From Carposina sasakii (Eukaryota > Arthropoda > Insecta > Lepidoptera > Carposinidae), in contig CP053150.1 in assembly GCA_014607495.2 (NCBI GenBank), forward strand, positions 10,312,495 to 10,376,494: DNA of 64,000 nucleotides. The letters run 5' to 3'. Position 1 is the stretch's first letter, and every line of letters begins with the position of its first letter. A model generated the notes under the pieces. It saw only the letters and a list, made by a program, of their open reading frames with translations, had not been told where the DNA came from and did not search any database. A program made the translations under genes and the position numbers. This document shows, piece after piece, positions 9,271-21,373 of the stretch.

Positions 9271-11274
9271 TTAAGGTTTTTTATAAGATTGGTTTGGTAG
9301 TTTATTTATAAGGCTTTTCATGATAAATGCATCGGTATGAGTAGAGAAGTCGTTATGTAATGACGATATTTTGATTCTAATGACACCTTTGCAGTTGTTT
9401 TCTTTAGTTCCAATGCCAAAGATTACTCCTTTGCAACGTTGTCTGGTTAGCCCTAGCCTCTGAGAGGCATTTTCGGTAATAAGCGATGTTTGAGAACCCT
9501 GATCTATGAGTACCCGCATGGTATGGTAGCTACCATCAGCGGCCTGGACTCGGACTTTCGCTGTAGCCAATAAAGTTTCAGCCACGTTATCGTGAGACAC
9601 ATGGCACGTGTTCCGGTCATTGGCTGGTTTGGTGAAGTTGTTTGTTGCATTTTCCGATGATGACGCAAATAACTCATGAATTAATGAATTATGTTTGGCG
9701 TTGCAATGACGACACGTTTTGCTAGACAAACATTTCGTTCCGTGGTGATCGATTAAGCAATTATCGCATAAATTATTTTTCGCAATTGTTTTTCGCTTCA
9801 CGTCCGGTCTAGATTCGCGAAAAGACTTGCACGTGTAAATTGCGTGATTTTCAACGCAATGAGGGCATCTTTTAGTCTCCACGTGCATGGTTTTGTATGG
9901 TGGAGGAGATGGTTTGGTGAATGACTTATTGGCTGGGTGATTGGTAGAAAATTGGTGATATGGTTTCTTGTAACGAAAATCTTCATGGTGTTGAGGTTTC
10001 GTTGATTCTTGTTTACGTCGAAAGGCTTCTAGCGATGTAAACTTTATTTCTAAAAATCTTAAAAAATCTTTAAGTTTGGGTAGCTCCCTTGGATTTTTCA
10101 ATGACTCGACGTAATCGTTATGAGAATCGATGTCGAGCTTTTGAGCCAGTAAATGTACAAGTATAGGATCCCAGGTCGATGTGTCCACTCCCATCTTTTG
10201 TATGGCGTGTAGACATTCGTTGGTGGTGTCACGTAACTTCTTCATAAGTGTAGCCGTTTGGACTTGCATAGCTGGTAGACTAAGAAGAGAGGTAATATGT
10301 GAAGTGAATATTAATTTTTTATTGTTATAGCGATTATTAAGGATGTCCCATGATATTTGGTAGTTATCAGAGCTCACGTTTAAATGTTGAATTAGCTTTT
10401 CAGCTTCTCCCTTCAATTTACCTTTTAGAAATTGGAGTTTTTGGGCGCTAGACAAGGACGGGTTGTTGTGAATGGACTCTTGGAATAAGTCCTTAAATGA
10501 AATCCACTGTTGATAATTTCCAGTAAACGTCGGTATTTCCATTGTTGGTGTGGACTTTTCTCTATGCGAGACCGACCACATCTTTGTGTTAATAGCTCTT
10601 TTAATAGTGTTAAAAGTTTTTTCATATTTTGCAATCTCCCTTTCATACGCCTCATAATTGGTATTGCTTTCATCTTTCTGTTCACTGTCGATTTCCCAGT
10701 GTAAGGTGTCGATAGTTCCCCACCTAGATTGTAACATCTTGAGAGCATCTTCAAACTCCCACTTATTAACTAGCGTGTCGATGTCAATATCAGCAACCGT
10801 TTTTGAGAAAGCTTTAAAGTTGCTAACCTGCTTGCGCAACATGTCATCTAGTCTGCTGATGCTCGATTCAGGCTTTCGTGGTGCTACACTTGGTGAAGTG
10901 TAGAAGGTTGGGTTGGTTGGTGGAGGAATCATCAATGGTGTAGCTGGTTTTAAGAGTGGTGTGGTTGGCTTACTTTTTTCCCCATGGTAATTTTGTAGGA
11001 ATTGTCTAGCCTGGTTATAAAATTCCTTTGTACGTTCATATTCCTTGCCCGTAAAATAAGGATGTTCGATGTCTCCAAAGCTACATAACTGGTTATGATT
11101 AGAGTTAAACTCATTCCAGTAACTATCTAAGGTATCTAGCTTCCTCTTAACATAATCTGGTGTTTTGCGGTCGTGGCCATCCTTCTTGAAGTTTGTCAGA
11201 AGTTGGTCCATCCCCGCCATAAGTTGATTTTGCGTTTCTAGTAAACCCTCCATGGTGATGGTGTTGTAAAGCAA
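9271..11274 (-). CDS. gag: BEL/Pao Gag and start of aspartic protease
   Basis: A 667-residue ORF encoding the structural protein of the element and the first part of its protease. The N-terminal half is helical and charged. A conserved Gag-like region near residues 245-420 (around GNYQQWISFKDLF and LKGEAEKLIQHL) resembles the DUF1759 family of BEL/Pao elements. Cys/His clusters follow: CPHCVENH near residue 475, CDNC...HHGTKC, and CRHC..KH. The retroviral-type protease motif IDQGS sits near residue 590, with Asp at about 591. The frame then stops at TAA (9271-9273) inside the protease, yet the same frame continues open beyond it. The stop is either a disabling mutation or a readthrough point. 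The first ATG of the open frame is used as the start; it lies about 280 bases inside the 5' LTR. Confidence 0.9.
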   Translation of the reverse strand: MLYNTITMEGLLETQNQLMAGMDQLLTNFKKDGHDRKTPDYVKRKLDTLDSYWNEFNSNHNQLCSFGDIEHPYFTGKEYERTKEFYNQARQFLQNYHGEKSKPTTPLLKPATPLMIPPPTNPTFYTSPSVAPRKPESSISRLDDMLRKQVSNFKAFSKTVADIDIDTLVNKWEFEDALKMLQSRWGTIDTLHWEIDSEQKDESNTNYEAYEREIAKYEKTFNTIKRAINTKMWSVSHREKSTPTMEIPTFTGNYQQWISFKDLFQESIHNNPSLSSAQKLQFLKGKLKGEAEKLIQHLNVSSDNYQISWDILNNRYNNKKLIFTSHITSLLSLPAMQVQTATLMKKLRDTTNECLHAIQKMGVDTSTWDPILVHLLAQKLDIDSHNDYVESLKNPRELPKLKDFLRFLEIKFTSLEAFRRKQESTKPQHHEDFRYKKPYHQFSTNHPANKSFTKPSPPPYKTMHVETKRCPHCVENHAIYTCKSFRESRPDVKRKTIAKNNLCDNCLIDHHGTKCLSSKTCRHCNAKHNSLIHELFASSSENATNNFTKPANDRNTCHVSHDNVAETLLATAKVRVQAADGSYHTMRVLIDQGSQTSLITENASQRLGLTRQRCKGVIFGIGTKENNCKGVIRIKISSLHNDFSTHTDAFIMKSLINKLPNQSYKKP

Positions 11275-11531
11275 AGTAAAAATGGAAAGATCTTACTTGG
11301 ATTGGTGTCGGATTTGGTGATACTGCGATCCTTGGTCAGGCTCGGTGGTGGCAGTTAAACAGCTCGGCCTGGTAATGGCAAGAGCTCGCTCTGGACTTAA
11401 TCTGTCCACAGCGCTGGTATAACTCAGGAACTTTTTGTCGCAAAACAGTGAAATCCTCGTGCACTACACTTTTTATAACACACTTGTTTTGAAAATGTCA
11501 CTGATTTAACACTCACGACTAGTTCCTTTTA

Positions 11532-11545
11532 CGCTCGAAGGACCA
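11532..11545 (-). promoter_or_regulatory. Putative tRNA primer binding site of the BEL/Pao element
   Basis: Six bases inside the 5' LTR, the minus strand reads tggtccttcgagcg. The plus strand, cgctcgaaggacca, resembles the 3' acceptor end of a tRNA finishing in CCA. This is the usual form and place of a primer binding site. I cannot name the tRNA without a search. Confidence 0.7.
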
Positions 11546-11551
11546 TTTAAA

Positions 11552-11850
11552 TGTACGGTTCGTACATCTAGAATAAAGGATGGTGAATAGAAAGTCACTG
11601 GTTATAATCACTGAGGTTTATTCTAAGAATAAACACGATCTAAGTAACACTAAAGAATGGTAAAGTAACTGGTAAGTGAATGGTGAGATAGGAGAGTGAA
11701 TACGCGCGATTGGTTTGGTGATCGGTATTACACTGGTAGGTAACGAATAGTAATTAGAACATCAAAGTATAAAGTAATTAAATAAATAAGCGCGCCGTGT
11801 AATATTGCTGACGCGACTTAGGAGTTCAATGTACGGTCATAGATCGTAGA
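11552..11850 (-). repeat. BEL/Pao 5' LTR
   Basis: This copy matches 3340-3638 base for base as far as I can read, except at 11849 (g instead of c). As the 5' LTR it should contain the element's promoter. I did not identify a specific TATA box or initiator with confidence. Confidence 0.92.
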
Positions 11851-11855
11851 TATAT

Positions 11856-14800
11856 TATTATATAGATATAATTGAAACCATGACATGTAACACGCTGATA
11901 TTCTTATACATGGTTTTATGTACCTTGCGCTGTTAATTGTTTTTCAGAATGGGGTGACAAAAACTGCAGGATAATAAAAGAGATACCACAGCTACGTTAT
12001 TCATAGTGGAGACAGATGTATTTGTATACATTTTAAATAATCCCGACTCTATTCTTTTATCTGGCCATGTGATACACATTCCACAGATAGATCACTCAAG
12101 ACCAACAATTGCTTCCACCGTAGAATGCAGGCACAAGTTGCTCAATTTGATGCAATTTTAATGAAATTTAATTACACATGTGCGTATGTTTGATCCGAAA
12201 ACGATAACTATGTAAATATGTAACAGATTGTTCCGCTACTTTGTTCACAACGTAATATTTTAATAATTTGTAAGGAATTAATGTTAATGTGTTACAAAAT
12301 TTTGGAAGACTTTTTTATGCGAAATAATGTTAATAAGATGGCTTAAAAAGATTAGTTAAATTAATATTAATTTATGTACATTATGCTCATTGATATGAGA
12401 ATATTTGGAATTCAGAAAGATTTCGACAATTTGTATTTCCTTGTCTAGAATGTGAACGACTTCAAAAAAGATGAATAATTACTTACGCAATTCTTAAAAA
12501 CTTCTTTAAAAATTTATCTTATTAATTATCGCAAGCAGGTTGAATAGGTCTTGAAAGTTTTTAATCTTCCGAAATGTTAATAAAGAAAATATGATGATTA
12601 AATGAATATTTAGAAGTAATGAACATCATAGCTTAAATACAAATTACACTGACATGTAAGGACGGAGAACGATAAAAAGTGCTGTTTAAAATGATTCTTC
12701 TCTGCCATGAACAAGAGCAAATAACTAAAATAATCTAGTACTTCCTAACTGTAAAAGATTGGAGAAACCATTCCATGGATTAGTATTCTCGTACAAACGA
12801 GACAATTACATAACATGTAATAATATAATATATTACAATGAGTTAATTTTGGATGAGGCATAAAATTGCTAGCATATCGGGTTCCCACAACTTTAATAGC
12901 ATGTACATAACTAAACAGGTTATAATACCTAACAAAGTAACTGGTACGAATAAATAGATACGAGTATGCTGTCACTTCTTAATACATCCATTCTTGTAAT
13001 ACAGCGGCAACTAAAATGTACGTAAAATGCGAGTCCTCCCGCTACAACACATCTCAGGCCTTGCCACTTTACTAATTTAAAAAATGTATGGAACAGAATA
13101 GCAGGTGCTTCTTTGCCGGTAGGATTCCTGAGATGGTCGTCGAAAAAACAAGATTTTCATCCCGACTTTGCTCAAGTTTCTACAATTAATTCGCAAAAAT
13201 GTCGCCCGACAACCTCACGAAATGACGGGACTAGACACCTGTTCTACTTTGTTAAACGAGTGCTATAATTCATTTTAATTCAGGCAAATTTAAGGATAAA
13301 AACTTTGTTATTTGAACTGTCAAGGGGGCTTTGTATTCTCGCTTTTATCCATCCTTGCTTTCATCTTGTTAGTCATAAAGTTTTTTCTTTTGTCGTACAT
13401 AAGGTCTCTTCGACCATCACAGAACATTAATTAAACCTAGTACTAATTTATAATCTAAGTAATGTTTACTTAAAAAATATGACTATGTTTTCCCAAAATA
13501 TGAATTTGGACTGAAATTGTTTATCAATATTTTTAAATGATCGTCATTTCATTTCTTACGACATTTTCTGAAAAGCATGAATAAATACGGATATGCAATC
13601 AACACAACACAGCAATATAAGTCAGTAATCGGTAGTTATTTGATATAAATGAATGTACTTACTTTGTTACACAGTCGTCAACAAAATAATAAAATTGTAA
13701 CTAAATCTTATTTACTATTTGAATAATCATTGCAAATGTTTTTATGACGATAAGTTTCACTTATGGGTAACTGTCTACTTAACATACCGACTTATTTAAT
13801 AGGTATTACAAAATCTAACTTCATGTAACTTAGATTAGGTCTTAGTTAGATTATGTTAGATATGTGTTACATGTTACGCAGTTTGGTACGTTTTTAGAAA
13901 GGAGCAAAGACGCCATGACGAAAATGTTTCTCCAAATAATTTTCTTATGTACACTTTTTCTAAAAAATGTAGATCCTAAATATTAGGGGCATTTATTACC
14001 TACATCAATAGGATATCTATAAAATTAAAACGAGTTTTCCCAATTGCATTTAAAATATTGTATAGTTAGACCATATAAATTTAGCCACGTAAATTTTGCT
14101 TTACCTAGGAAGGTTATTTAGATATTTTCTTTGATCTTCTCGTTCAAATGTTAAACCTTTAAAAACCACGTAGGTAGCGAGCGCTATTTTATGATATTCA
14201 CATTCTGGAATAAAATTGATGTATGGCAATGGCAAAAGCAGAAGACGGTATTCGACGTTGACAAATCGAAATTGAAACACATTACGACACAGGTACTCGT
14301 ACAGGCATAGTGAGTAACACATACACACACGTCCTTTGGCGACACCTCTGAGTATCTCGTAAATAGAACGAAATACAGAGATTGAAGAATTTTAAGTAAC
14401 AGCGCTAATTCTGTTTCTAAATATTCTTTAGACGTGAATTGTTTTGGTTTGCCCTCCCATATTTTGTTTAGAACTACATAAATTTGTATATCTCAATGAG
14501 ATTACTAAAAACGTGCCAATTGCCTATTCACCGATATAATGAATTGATCTATTACAGCAATTGTTATCAGAACATGCTTTATCAACTTTCATAGACGTAT
14601 CTTTTGATGTAGTCAGTAGGTACCTAATTGATCTTTGGATATGATTGTCGCAATCAGTGACAGTTTCTACAAAAGTGAGATAAATATTTTCGGTTAGCAA
14701 TGGATGATGAAAAGAAATTTATGTGCGAGGAAATGATAGAGCAGAAGCTTGCCAAGGTTTCACAGACAATAAGGCGGATTGGCATTGGCTTGCGGATCGC

Positions 14801-15685
14801 GTTCCGATTCACGTAACGTTCTCCAAAAAGGCACCTGTACAGGAAGGGCCACTGACTCATCGACCTCAGCGAAGGCGGTATTTATACTGTGCGAGCTACT
14901 GGCGCAACTTTAGACAAATCCAGAAACGTAACTATGGAGTAGTTATAACTACTACTCTTAAAGCAGGAGCAATGGAAACACATTCTCGACGTGAGATGTA
15001 AGATCCGCACTTAATACTTATATCGGCTCTTACATAATATGTATAAACAATTCGGCTTGACAGTATAAGAGTTTATGGGTACCCCCCTGTATATTTATTC
15101 TAAAATGCTGACGCGAATAGTATAGATAGCTTTATTCTGTGCTTGTTATATGGAATGGGGAACGTGATTGATTACGTGGCTAAAAACCACTGGTATGAAG
15201 TGACCACGTAAAATGTAAGAAGCTGGACTGTATTTACAGTAGCTTACTGATAAAATAAAGATCAACTGCCACGTTAACTTGCATAGTATAATTCCACCTT
15301 AAAGCTCATACTGAACGAGCCCACGTACCTTTCTTGATAATGAATAGAACACCTTACGGTGACACAATACTATTCAATAACTTTATTTGGCTATTCGAAT
15401 GTTTTCCTAATTGGTTTGCATGTGCCTTTTAATTAGCTTTATTACCATTGGCAAGCTGTCAACAAGATGTTATGTTTTATGTATTAGTATGTATTAGTTT
15501 TAATTTCTCCACTGGCGCTTTAAATAATTTATACATCGACATTGTGGTCTTCAAATTTGTTCTACCTCATCCTTTCTGTCTCAGTTATTTACATTAAGAA
15601 TGGAGGGGCGTAGACATAACTAATTTTAATATTATTTTAAGTGTGACTGTCAGAATCGAATACATTGTGTGATAGAACTACATTA
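11856..15685. other. Long AT-rich stretch, no recognised gene
   Basis: Nearly 4 kb of AT-rich sequence without recognisable genes, RNAs or transposon ends. One better-composed block at 14650-15000 has open frames on both strands (14723-15001 plus, 92 codons; 14654-14860 minus, 68 codons), but neither has a domain I recognise. It could be an exon fragment or an old transposon remnant. Confidence 0.5.
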
Positions 15686-15687
15686 TA

Positions 15688-15947
15688 CAGGATGTAACAG
15701 AAAGGGTATGTTAAGCGAAAAGGTATGTAAATAGCCCATTATTGAGAACCTATTCCCAAAATTTGAGACTCGAAATCACATGTTTATTTTTCAAGATTGT
15801 ATGAACATTCCTGAGTTGTTTAGGAATTCTCCATACTATGTGGAAAAATAAACATGCGATTTCGACTCTCAAATTTTGTGGGTAGGTTCCTTTTAGTGGG
15901 CTATTTATATAGCTTTTCGCTTAACATACCCTTTCTGTTACACCCTG
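15688..15947. mobile_element. 260-bp miniature inverted-repeat element, TA duplication
   Basis: Starts caggatgtaacagaaagggt and ends with its imperfect reverse complement, finishing ttacaccctg. TA is on both sides (15686-15687, 15948-15949). The arms match over about 105 bases (for example the pair ttaagcgaaaa / ttttcgcttaa), with a centre of only about 50 bases. No coding capacity. A TA duplication with long inverted repeats suggests a non-autonomous Tc1/mariner-type element. A decayed partial copy lies at 34855. Confidence 0.85.
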
Positions 15948-15949
15948 TA

Positions 15950-16950
15950 TAAATGGTTATGTAGGTACCTATTTATAAATCATTGCCGTACTTCCTGAAA
16001 GCATAATATTACATCTTACCAGTGAATAGGTCACACACCTCAGTTAAACGCAGAACAGTAGTTTTCGGCGCATTGTCATCTACTCAATCCTAGGCGACCC
16101 ATGTCCGCGCATAATGCGGAATTAGCTGGCAACTAGGTTATTTCTGTCGCTCGGTACGTGCTGGAGCATTGTGTATACTAATTTAATGTTCACGACGAGA
16201 GCTGCAGTTTGTTGCACTCGCTCGCTTTGTCCATTGACACTGGGCTATCGAGCATTGAGGCAAGCGCGGGCCGCCATGACTTTCTAGTGATGATTCTCTC
16301 CAATTAGCGGAATGATTGGCGGGCCATCATTGTATCGCACACGACACAGTTTAGTCTGACGATGACTTCAATGTACAGATTGAGGGATCAATTTCAATAG
16401 GCTGTTATGCGACATGATTTAAGATTTTATCTGTGAATGGAGTGATAGTTTTTATACGGTATTGTTAGCAGTCAATTGCTTAATAGATTGTAGTGTAGGT
16501 TAACAGTGTAATTTGGTATCAGGTGAGCTCGTAATACATAGTTACGTTATTTATAACAGATCTTGGTAGGTAGGTGTGCGATAGTGGATGGGCAATTCGA
16601 AAGAGAGTTTAGAGGTAGAGCATGTAATAAGGCTAAAATATAAAAGGTTCAACATATGTAAGACTCATTGGAGTACAGATTTTAAACTTTTTTTACAAGT
16701 TTGTGGTACTGGTACCTACAGTTAAATTTTGTACTAATACTTAGGTACTTATATGTATAACTCTAAGGTCTTAATAACGGTTCATTTAATAGTTCATATT
16801 ATGAATACGCAAATTAACGATTAGCTTCCTTTCTTTCAGTTGTCATTTCCTTTGAGAATTATTCAATGCTTGAGTAAAATTTGAATTTCATAGATCATTA
16901 TATTTTATTGTAGACATGACATTATTTATAACTTATGTGATTTACTTTAT
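15950..16950. other. Unassigned DNA with a CpG-richer block
   Basis: Mostly AT-rich, but 16020-16340 is clearly richer in G, C and CpG than its surroundings (for example ttttcggcgcattgtc, aagcgcgggccgcc). There is no long open frame in it. It might be a regulatory element or a non-coding first exon. Nothing in the sequence decides this. Confidence 0.35.
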
Positions 16951-16952
16951 GA

Positions 16953-17222
16953 TATCATCATCAGCCTATTACAGTCCACTGCTGGACGTAGGCCTCCCCC
17001 AGGGCACGCCACAAGACTGCCATGGGGGGGGGGGTATTTGCCCATAGTCACCACGCTGGGCAGGCGGGTTGGTGACCGCAGTTTGTATTTTGGACTATGT
17101 TGTCAACACGAGAGGCGCTGCTGCCCACCTCCCGGAAACCCTTAATCGCCTTGTACGATACCCAAGGGCAGACATGGAGTGGTACGAATTCTACTCTGCC
17201 GGCATCACGCGGCCAACGATGA
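16953..17222 (-). repeat. RTE-type LINE 3' fragment (probable)
   Basis: Contains atcatcatcagcctattaca and 'cagtccactgctggacgtag'. These read on the minus strand like the 3' part of an RTE LINE: the better-preserved RTE copy at 54205-55623 ends with 'gtccaacagtggacttctca' and a gatgatgatg tail. An 11-base G run at 17024-17034 and a 60-codon plus-strand frame (17069-17251) lie within it. No intact coding sequence remains. Confidence 0.5.
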
Positions 17223-18486
17223 TATATGAAGATATAAATATAAAGATGTGAATATAGACGAATAAATGCAGTAAATTCTTATATTCGTCTGCATAAACAA
17301 AACAAACTGAGATAAAATACTGATACATTTAACCTATGTTTTCGTTGAAATACATACATATAATCACGCCTTTATACCTTACGGGGTAGGCAGAGCAGCA
17401 AGAGCCGATAGAACCACATGGTGCCACTTCTGACCAATTTTAACTGTCGAAATCTATGGTTGAAATTGACGTATTAAATAAAATGCAAATTGACAGCCGG
17501 ACAAATATGTCGCCCCTAGGTGCATTTCTTTCCATGTATGTCATAAGAGTCGACTAAGGTATTTAGGCGAGTTGTTTCAGGCGATAGCAAACGGTCATTA
17601 CCGCTATGCTAAATGTGACTGTAGAATCCTACAAGAGATCTCCTTCGCTGTCTTGCAATTCTGGCTACCACATTTTTGGGAGCACAGCCTGTTATATAAT
17701 GTACCTATATGTATGTAATACGTATAACTTAGGTATACCTGATTTTTAAGGAGCACGTGTCTTCTGGAGTAATTTTTCAGATTGACCCACATGATAGCAA
17801 GTATCATGAACGTAGGTACTCGTTTTTAGTGGCTACGTTCTCGAGGGTTATTGTATATTTGCCACAAAGTTAATTCGCCACAATGTAAAATATTGAATAC
17901 ATTGAAAGTTAATTCGTCACAAGTTCCTACACGGTATTGTAAATTCGCAACAATTTTATATTTCTATGAGCGTTTCCTAGCGTAACCATTACGCGTTTGA
18001 TGTTGAAAACGTTGTGATGTTATTAATATAAGCGACAATGAATAACTGACATACATTGAACATAATTATTGTCATTGGTGCTAAACCCATTGGCCAGGCA
18101 TACCATAAATATAGAAGAGTGGATAAATAATGTACCGTAAAGTATTCCTGATGCGGAGCACCCTGTGCTACACGTGGCTGTGGCATCTCCTTTGTGGTCC
18201 TACAGGTTAAGGTACTCCATTTAGACACAGTCGTGTATATAATTATGTAACATGTGTATGTAATGTATTATTGTTAACAATCAATAAATCTTACTCGAAT
18301 TGTGACCATGAAACATCAACGAATGAACCAACAACGTGTAATATATTTCATGACCTAAATATAAAAAGATATACATATACATCTATAACACATTTAAAGT
18401 AAAGCAAAGGGATGGAAGGGATATTTTAAAGGAACCTAAACAGCATTGGATGAGAGAGGATATGCTTCTTGACGGATAAAAGGAAG
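17223..18486. other. Unassigned AT-rich DNA
   Basis: About 1.26 kb with no recognised feature. Short open frames on the minus strand (17604-17807, 17989-18228) lack any domain or compositional support. Confidence 0.45.
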
Positions 18487-18992
18487 TGTAGCGGAGCCAT
18501 CTATCGGATGCAGGAGAGAACCACAATCGAATACAAAATCCTAGAACGCGATATCGAAGTTTCTCACAATGATTGGAATATATACATAGACCACACAACT
18601 ACTAGTGGCCCGGTGGGGCCGGAAGCGCTTCCCTTTTCACCACCCCGTTCCCAGTCGCCTAGAAGACTAGAACGCATCGCCTGCAACACGTTCCCAGTCG
18701 ACTCACCGACCAGAACGCCTGCACGCTCGTCGCAACACTTTCCGGTCGACTCACTGACCCGAATGCATACTAGTGAGAGTACACGCTGGGTACTGCCGAA
18801 GACATATCGACCAGATCTGGAACGGGAGTGATGTAGCGGAGCCATCTATCGGATGCAGGAGAGAACCACAATCGAATACAAAATCCTAGAATGCGATATC
18901 GAAGTTTCTCACAATGATTGGAATATATACATAGGCCACACAACAACTGGTGGCCCGGTGGGGCCGGAAGCGCTTCCCTTTTCACCACCCCA
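18487..18992. repeat. Direct-repeat pair, possible small LTR-like element
   Basis: About 160 bases starting tgtagcggagccatctatcg (18487-18647) are repeated almost exactly at 18834-18992. They flank about 186 bases of GC-richer sequence with repeated words such as agtcgactcac. Two short direct repeats around a short non-coding core resemble a terminal-repeat retrotransposon in miniature. However, I could not find a clean target duplication; a 4-base gaag on both sides is weak. A local segmental duplication is the alternative. The overlapping open frames (18469-18831 plus, 18564-18845 minus) show no domain. Confidence 0.6.
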
Positions 18993-18999
18993 CAGAAGG

Positions 19000-21371
19000 A
19001 ATGGAAGAAGATAGGACATATTGTGCCGACTTACCTATATCATAATAGTTACGTAACTTTTGTAAGGTACAAAATGTAGCAGTCGCGTAAAATTGGTTTA
19101 GGAGTAGTTAGTTTTATCATTGTACTCGTATATACATATAATGTTAGAAACTGTATTCATGATGCGTATCGTTATGGCATTTAGATATATTGAAGTGTCA
19201 CTACTTTCACCCATTTGTATGCATGTGACGAAGCAAAATAAGGAATTTAATACTAGAACGCAAAGGTGTATTCATACCTCTCGTGAGTATTATGATATTA
19301 GAGTTACAATACCTACAGAAATGGGTGTTTTTAATCATACAATTTTGTATTAGTGCTGATAGTTTAACGTAACATTTGCGTAACATAATTAATATGTTTC
19401 TAACAACTAAAATCTAAAAACTAAAATCCCGGTCTATACTTAATACCCATGCCATTAATTGTAATGTAACTTCAATCACACTGAACCATTGTAAAAAAAA
19501 CCTTGTTCTATAGAAACCAAAGTATTACCATCTCTCTTCGTATTACCCTCAAGGAAAAGTTTCAACTAAGAATACAAATAAAATACACTACTAATAAAAG
19601 AAGCTGTAGTCAGTCGTAGAGCGAGTGTGAATGTCTCTACATTGTAAAAATATTAAACTTACAATGAGAATAAAGTGTACTTGTTTTAATATGTTACCAG
19701 AGACCTTAGATATATTGACCATTGTTTATTATGCACATAGATAGTTACATCATGTAAACCTCTAACCCTGAATAATCTTAACAAACGTACGTAACAAAAC
19801 AACGCAAAACGTCTCCGTATAATAAAACTATCATAGAAAATATGACACAATTATGGCAACACAGTGGCTATTTGGCTGAATGTCCGGCCCAGTTTTTTCC
19901 ATGCTATTGCGTTTCTGTAAGGATTCTACCCTCGTATGATTGTTATGAGTTTGGGATTCCTTATTGTATGTTTTTGAGGGTTTTTCTTAGATATTATTAT
20001 GGAGAAGGCGGTAAACAAAGATCAGCACTTTTCCTTTTTCCTAAAGTCGTAGAATACAATGTATGGTTATGGAATTCAGATAATAATCTGTATAGGTTTT
20101 AGCTACGCACTGGGAAATGGTTATAATGATCATAGCCATTCCAGGAACTTGGTAGTTTTCTATTACCTAATATAAAAGCTAAAAAAAATTATCATGACCT
20201 TGGTAATAGAACGATTACCTACTTACACAACTATGACTTTATGTAACAAATTGATGCAAAGTTCAAAGTTTTAGTTCAATCCTGAGCATCTGCGGTCTGT
20301 CTACTTATTTATAATATTTATATATTCATGCAACATACAAGCTTTTTAAATTCACGTATAATATGTTAGCAGCCAGGGAAGTCTTTACTAAGCATTTTTA
20401 GTGCACATATCAAGAATCTACGCTATCAAGATTTTTATGGGCAGTTCCAGTAAAATAGCGTTACGTTAATAAAATAAAATGCGAAATTGTTAGAAAAGCC
20501 TTTATTATGTAGGTACTCTGATAGTATTAAAATGGAGAAAACGTTGCTGGGTACCATTAAAAATGTTATTAACAATTACCAAGAAATAGATTTCACCGGC
20601 AGGACGGTTGATTGAAGCCCATCGCGAGTCAACGCACTGGCGGAATGCCTTCGTTTCCGCCGGTCACCGATCAATGGTTTTATTTGGTAACCACGGACTT
20701 GAGGATCTGATACAGAGTGTGTTAAGAACAGATGTGACACTTGATGGTACATTGGGTAGGTATAGGAACTTGTTTATAAACGGATACTAGCTGATGCCTG
20801 TTACTCGGTCCACGCATGATCATAGTGTTATTTTGATGTATTTATAACGAACTGCCACGATCGTAACTAGAAAAGTAAAGGTACTGCGATAGCAAAACAT
20901 CTACAATATTCGCAGTTTGCTTGTGAAATTCGGATGACATCATAACACCCCAGCTTGTCAATTTTCTTGACTGTGGTGTGTGTAAGAACTACAACTTCTA
21001 TTAGTGAAGTTGAATGAACTACATTTAAAGTGTCGCTTCTTCACCTCCTACTTAATCTGTGGCCAGATATTATAATACAAATATGTAATCCGCGGAGTAA
21101 TCGTCGGTCGCGTTCGCCCGGTATGCGGATATATCGCAAACACAATGCGTCCTTCGAGGTCGTTCCAGTTAGGGCAACTTGTACACGCCACCACACAGCC
21201 TAGGTATACTAACAATATGCAATATAAATTGTTACAATAACATATACGTATATTACCTAACCCCGGTATGCTAAACGTGACTATAGGATCTTTTTCGCCC
21301 ACCTACAGTTCTGGCTACACTATGTTTTGAAATACAAAATTAAATGTGTTTGCTACAAACTAATAAACTAA
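19000..21371. other. Long stretch without recognised gene
   Basis: About 2.4 kb. Open frames at 19120-19353, 19842-20102 and 20608-20790 (plus) and 21048-21302 (minus) are 60-86 codons with no recognisable motif. A small hairpin (ggcggaa ... ttccgcc, about 20640-20662) is visible. No repeat assignment. Confidence 0.45.
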
Positions 21372-21373
21372 TA

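Larger units (their letters stand above)
3340..11850 (-). mobile_element. BEL/Pao LTR retroelement with envelope-like gene
   Basis: An 8.5-kb element on the minus strand, bounded by 299-bp LTRs and by the 5-bp duplication TATAT (3335-3339 and 11851-11855). Gene order in the element's sense is 5' LTR, primer site, gag, protease, RT/RNase H, integrase, envelope-like protein, 3' LTR. A 5-bp duplication is usual for the BEL/Pao lineage. The gag and RNase H-like regions and the YMDD reverse transcriptase fit that lineage. The LTRs appear to differ by one base (3637 versus 11849), which points to a recent insertion. Two coding breaks are visible: an in-frame TAA at about 9271 and a frame change in an AT-rich repeat at about 6852-6883. 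Confidence 0.93.

Noticed and set aside
9798..10903. Small frames overlapping gag on both strands
   Set aside because: Shadows of the BEL gag gene in other frames.
14654..15001. Possible small gene with frames on both strands
   Set aside because: Neither frame has a domain, repeat structure or splice evidence; kept only as a note in the gap entry.
18564..18845. 93-codon minus frame as a gene
   Set aside because: It spans the direct-repeat pair and its spacer; no domain.
19842..20102. 86-codon frame with aromatic-rich sequence
   Set aside because: No recognised domain, no splice or promoter support; composition like the surrounding DNA.
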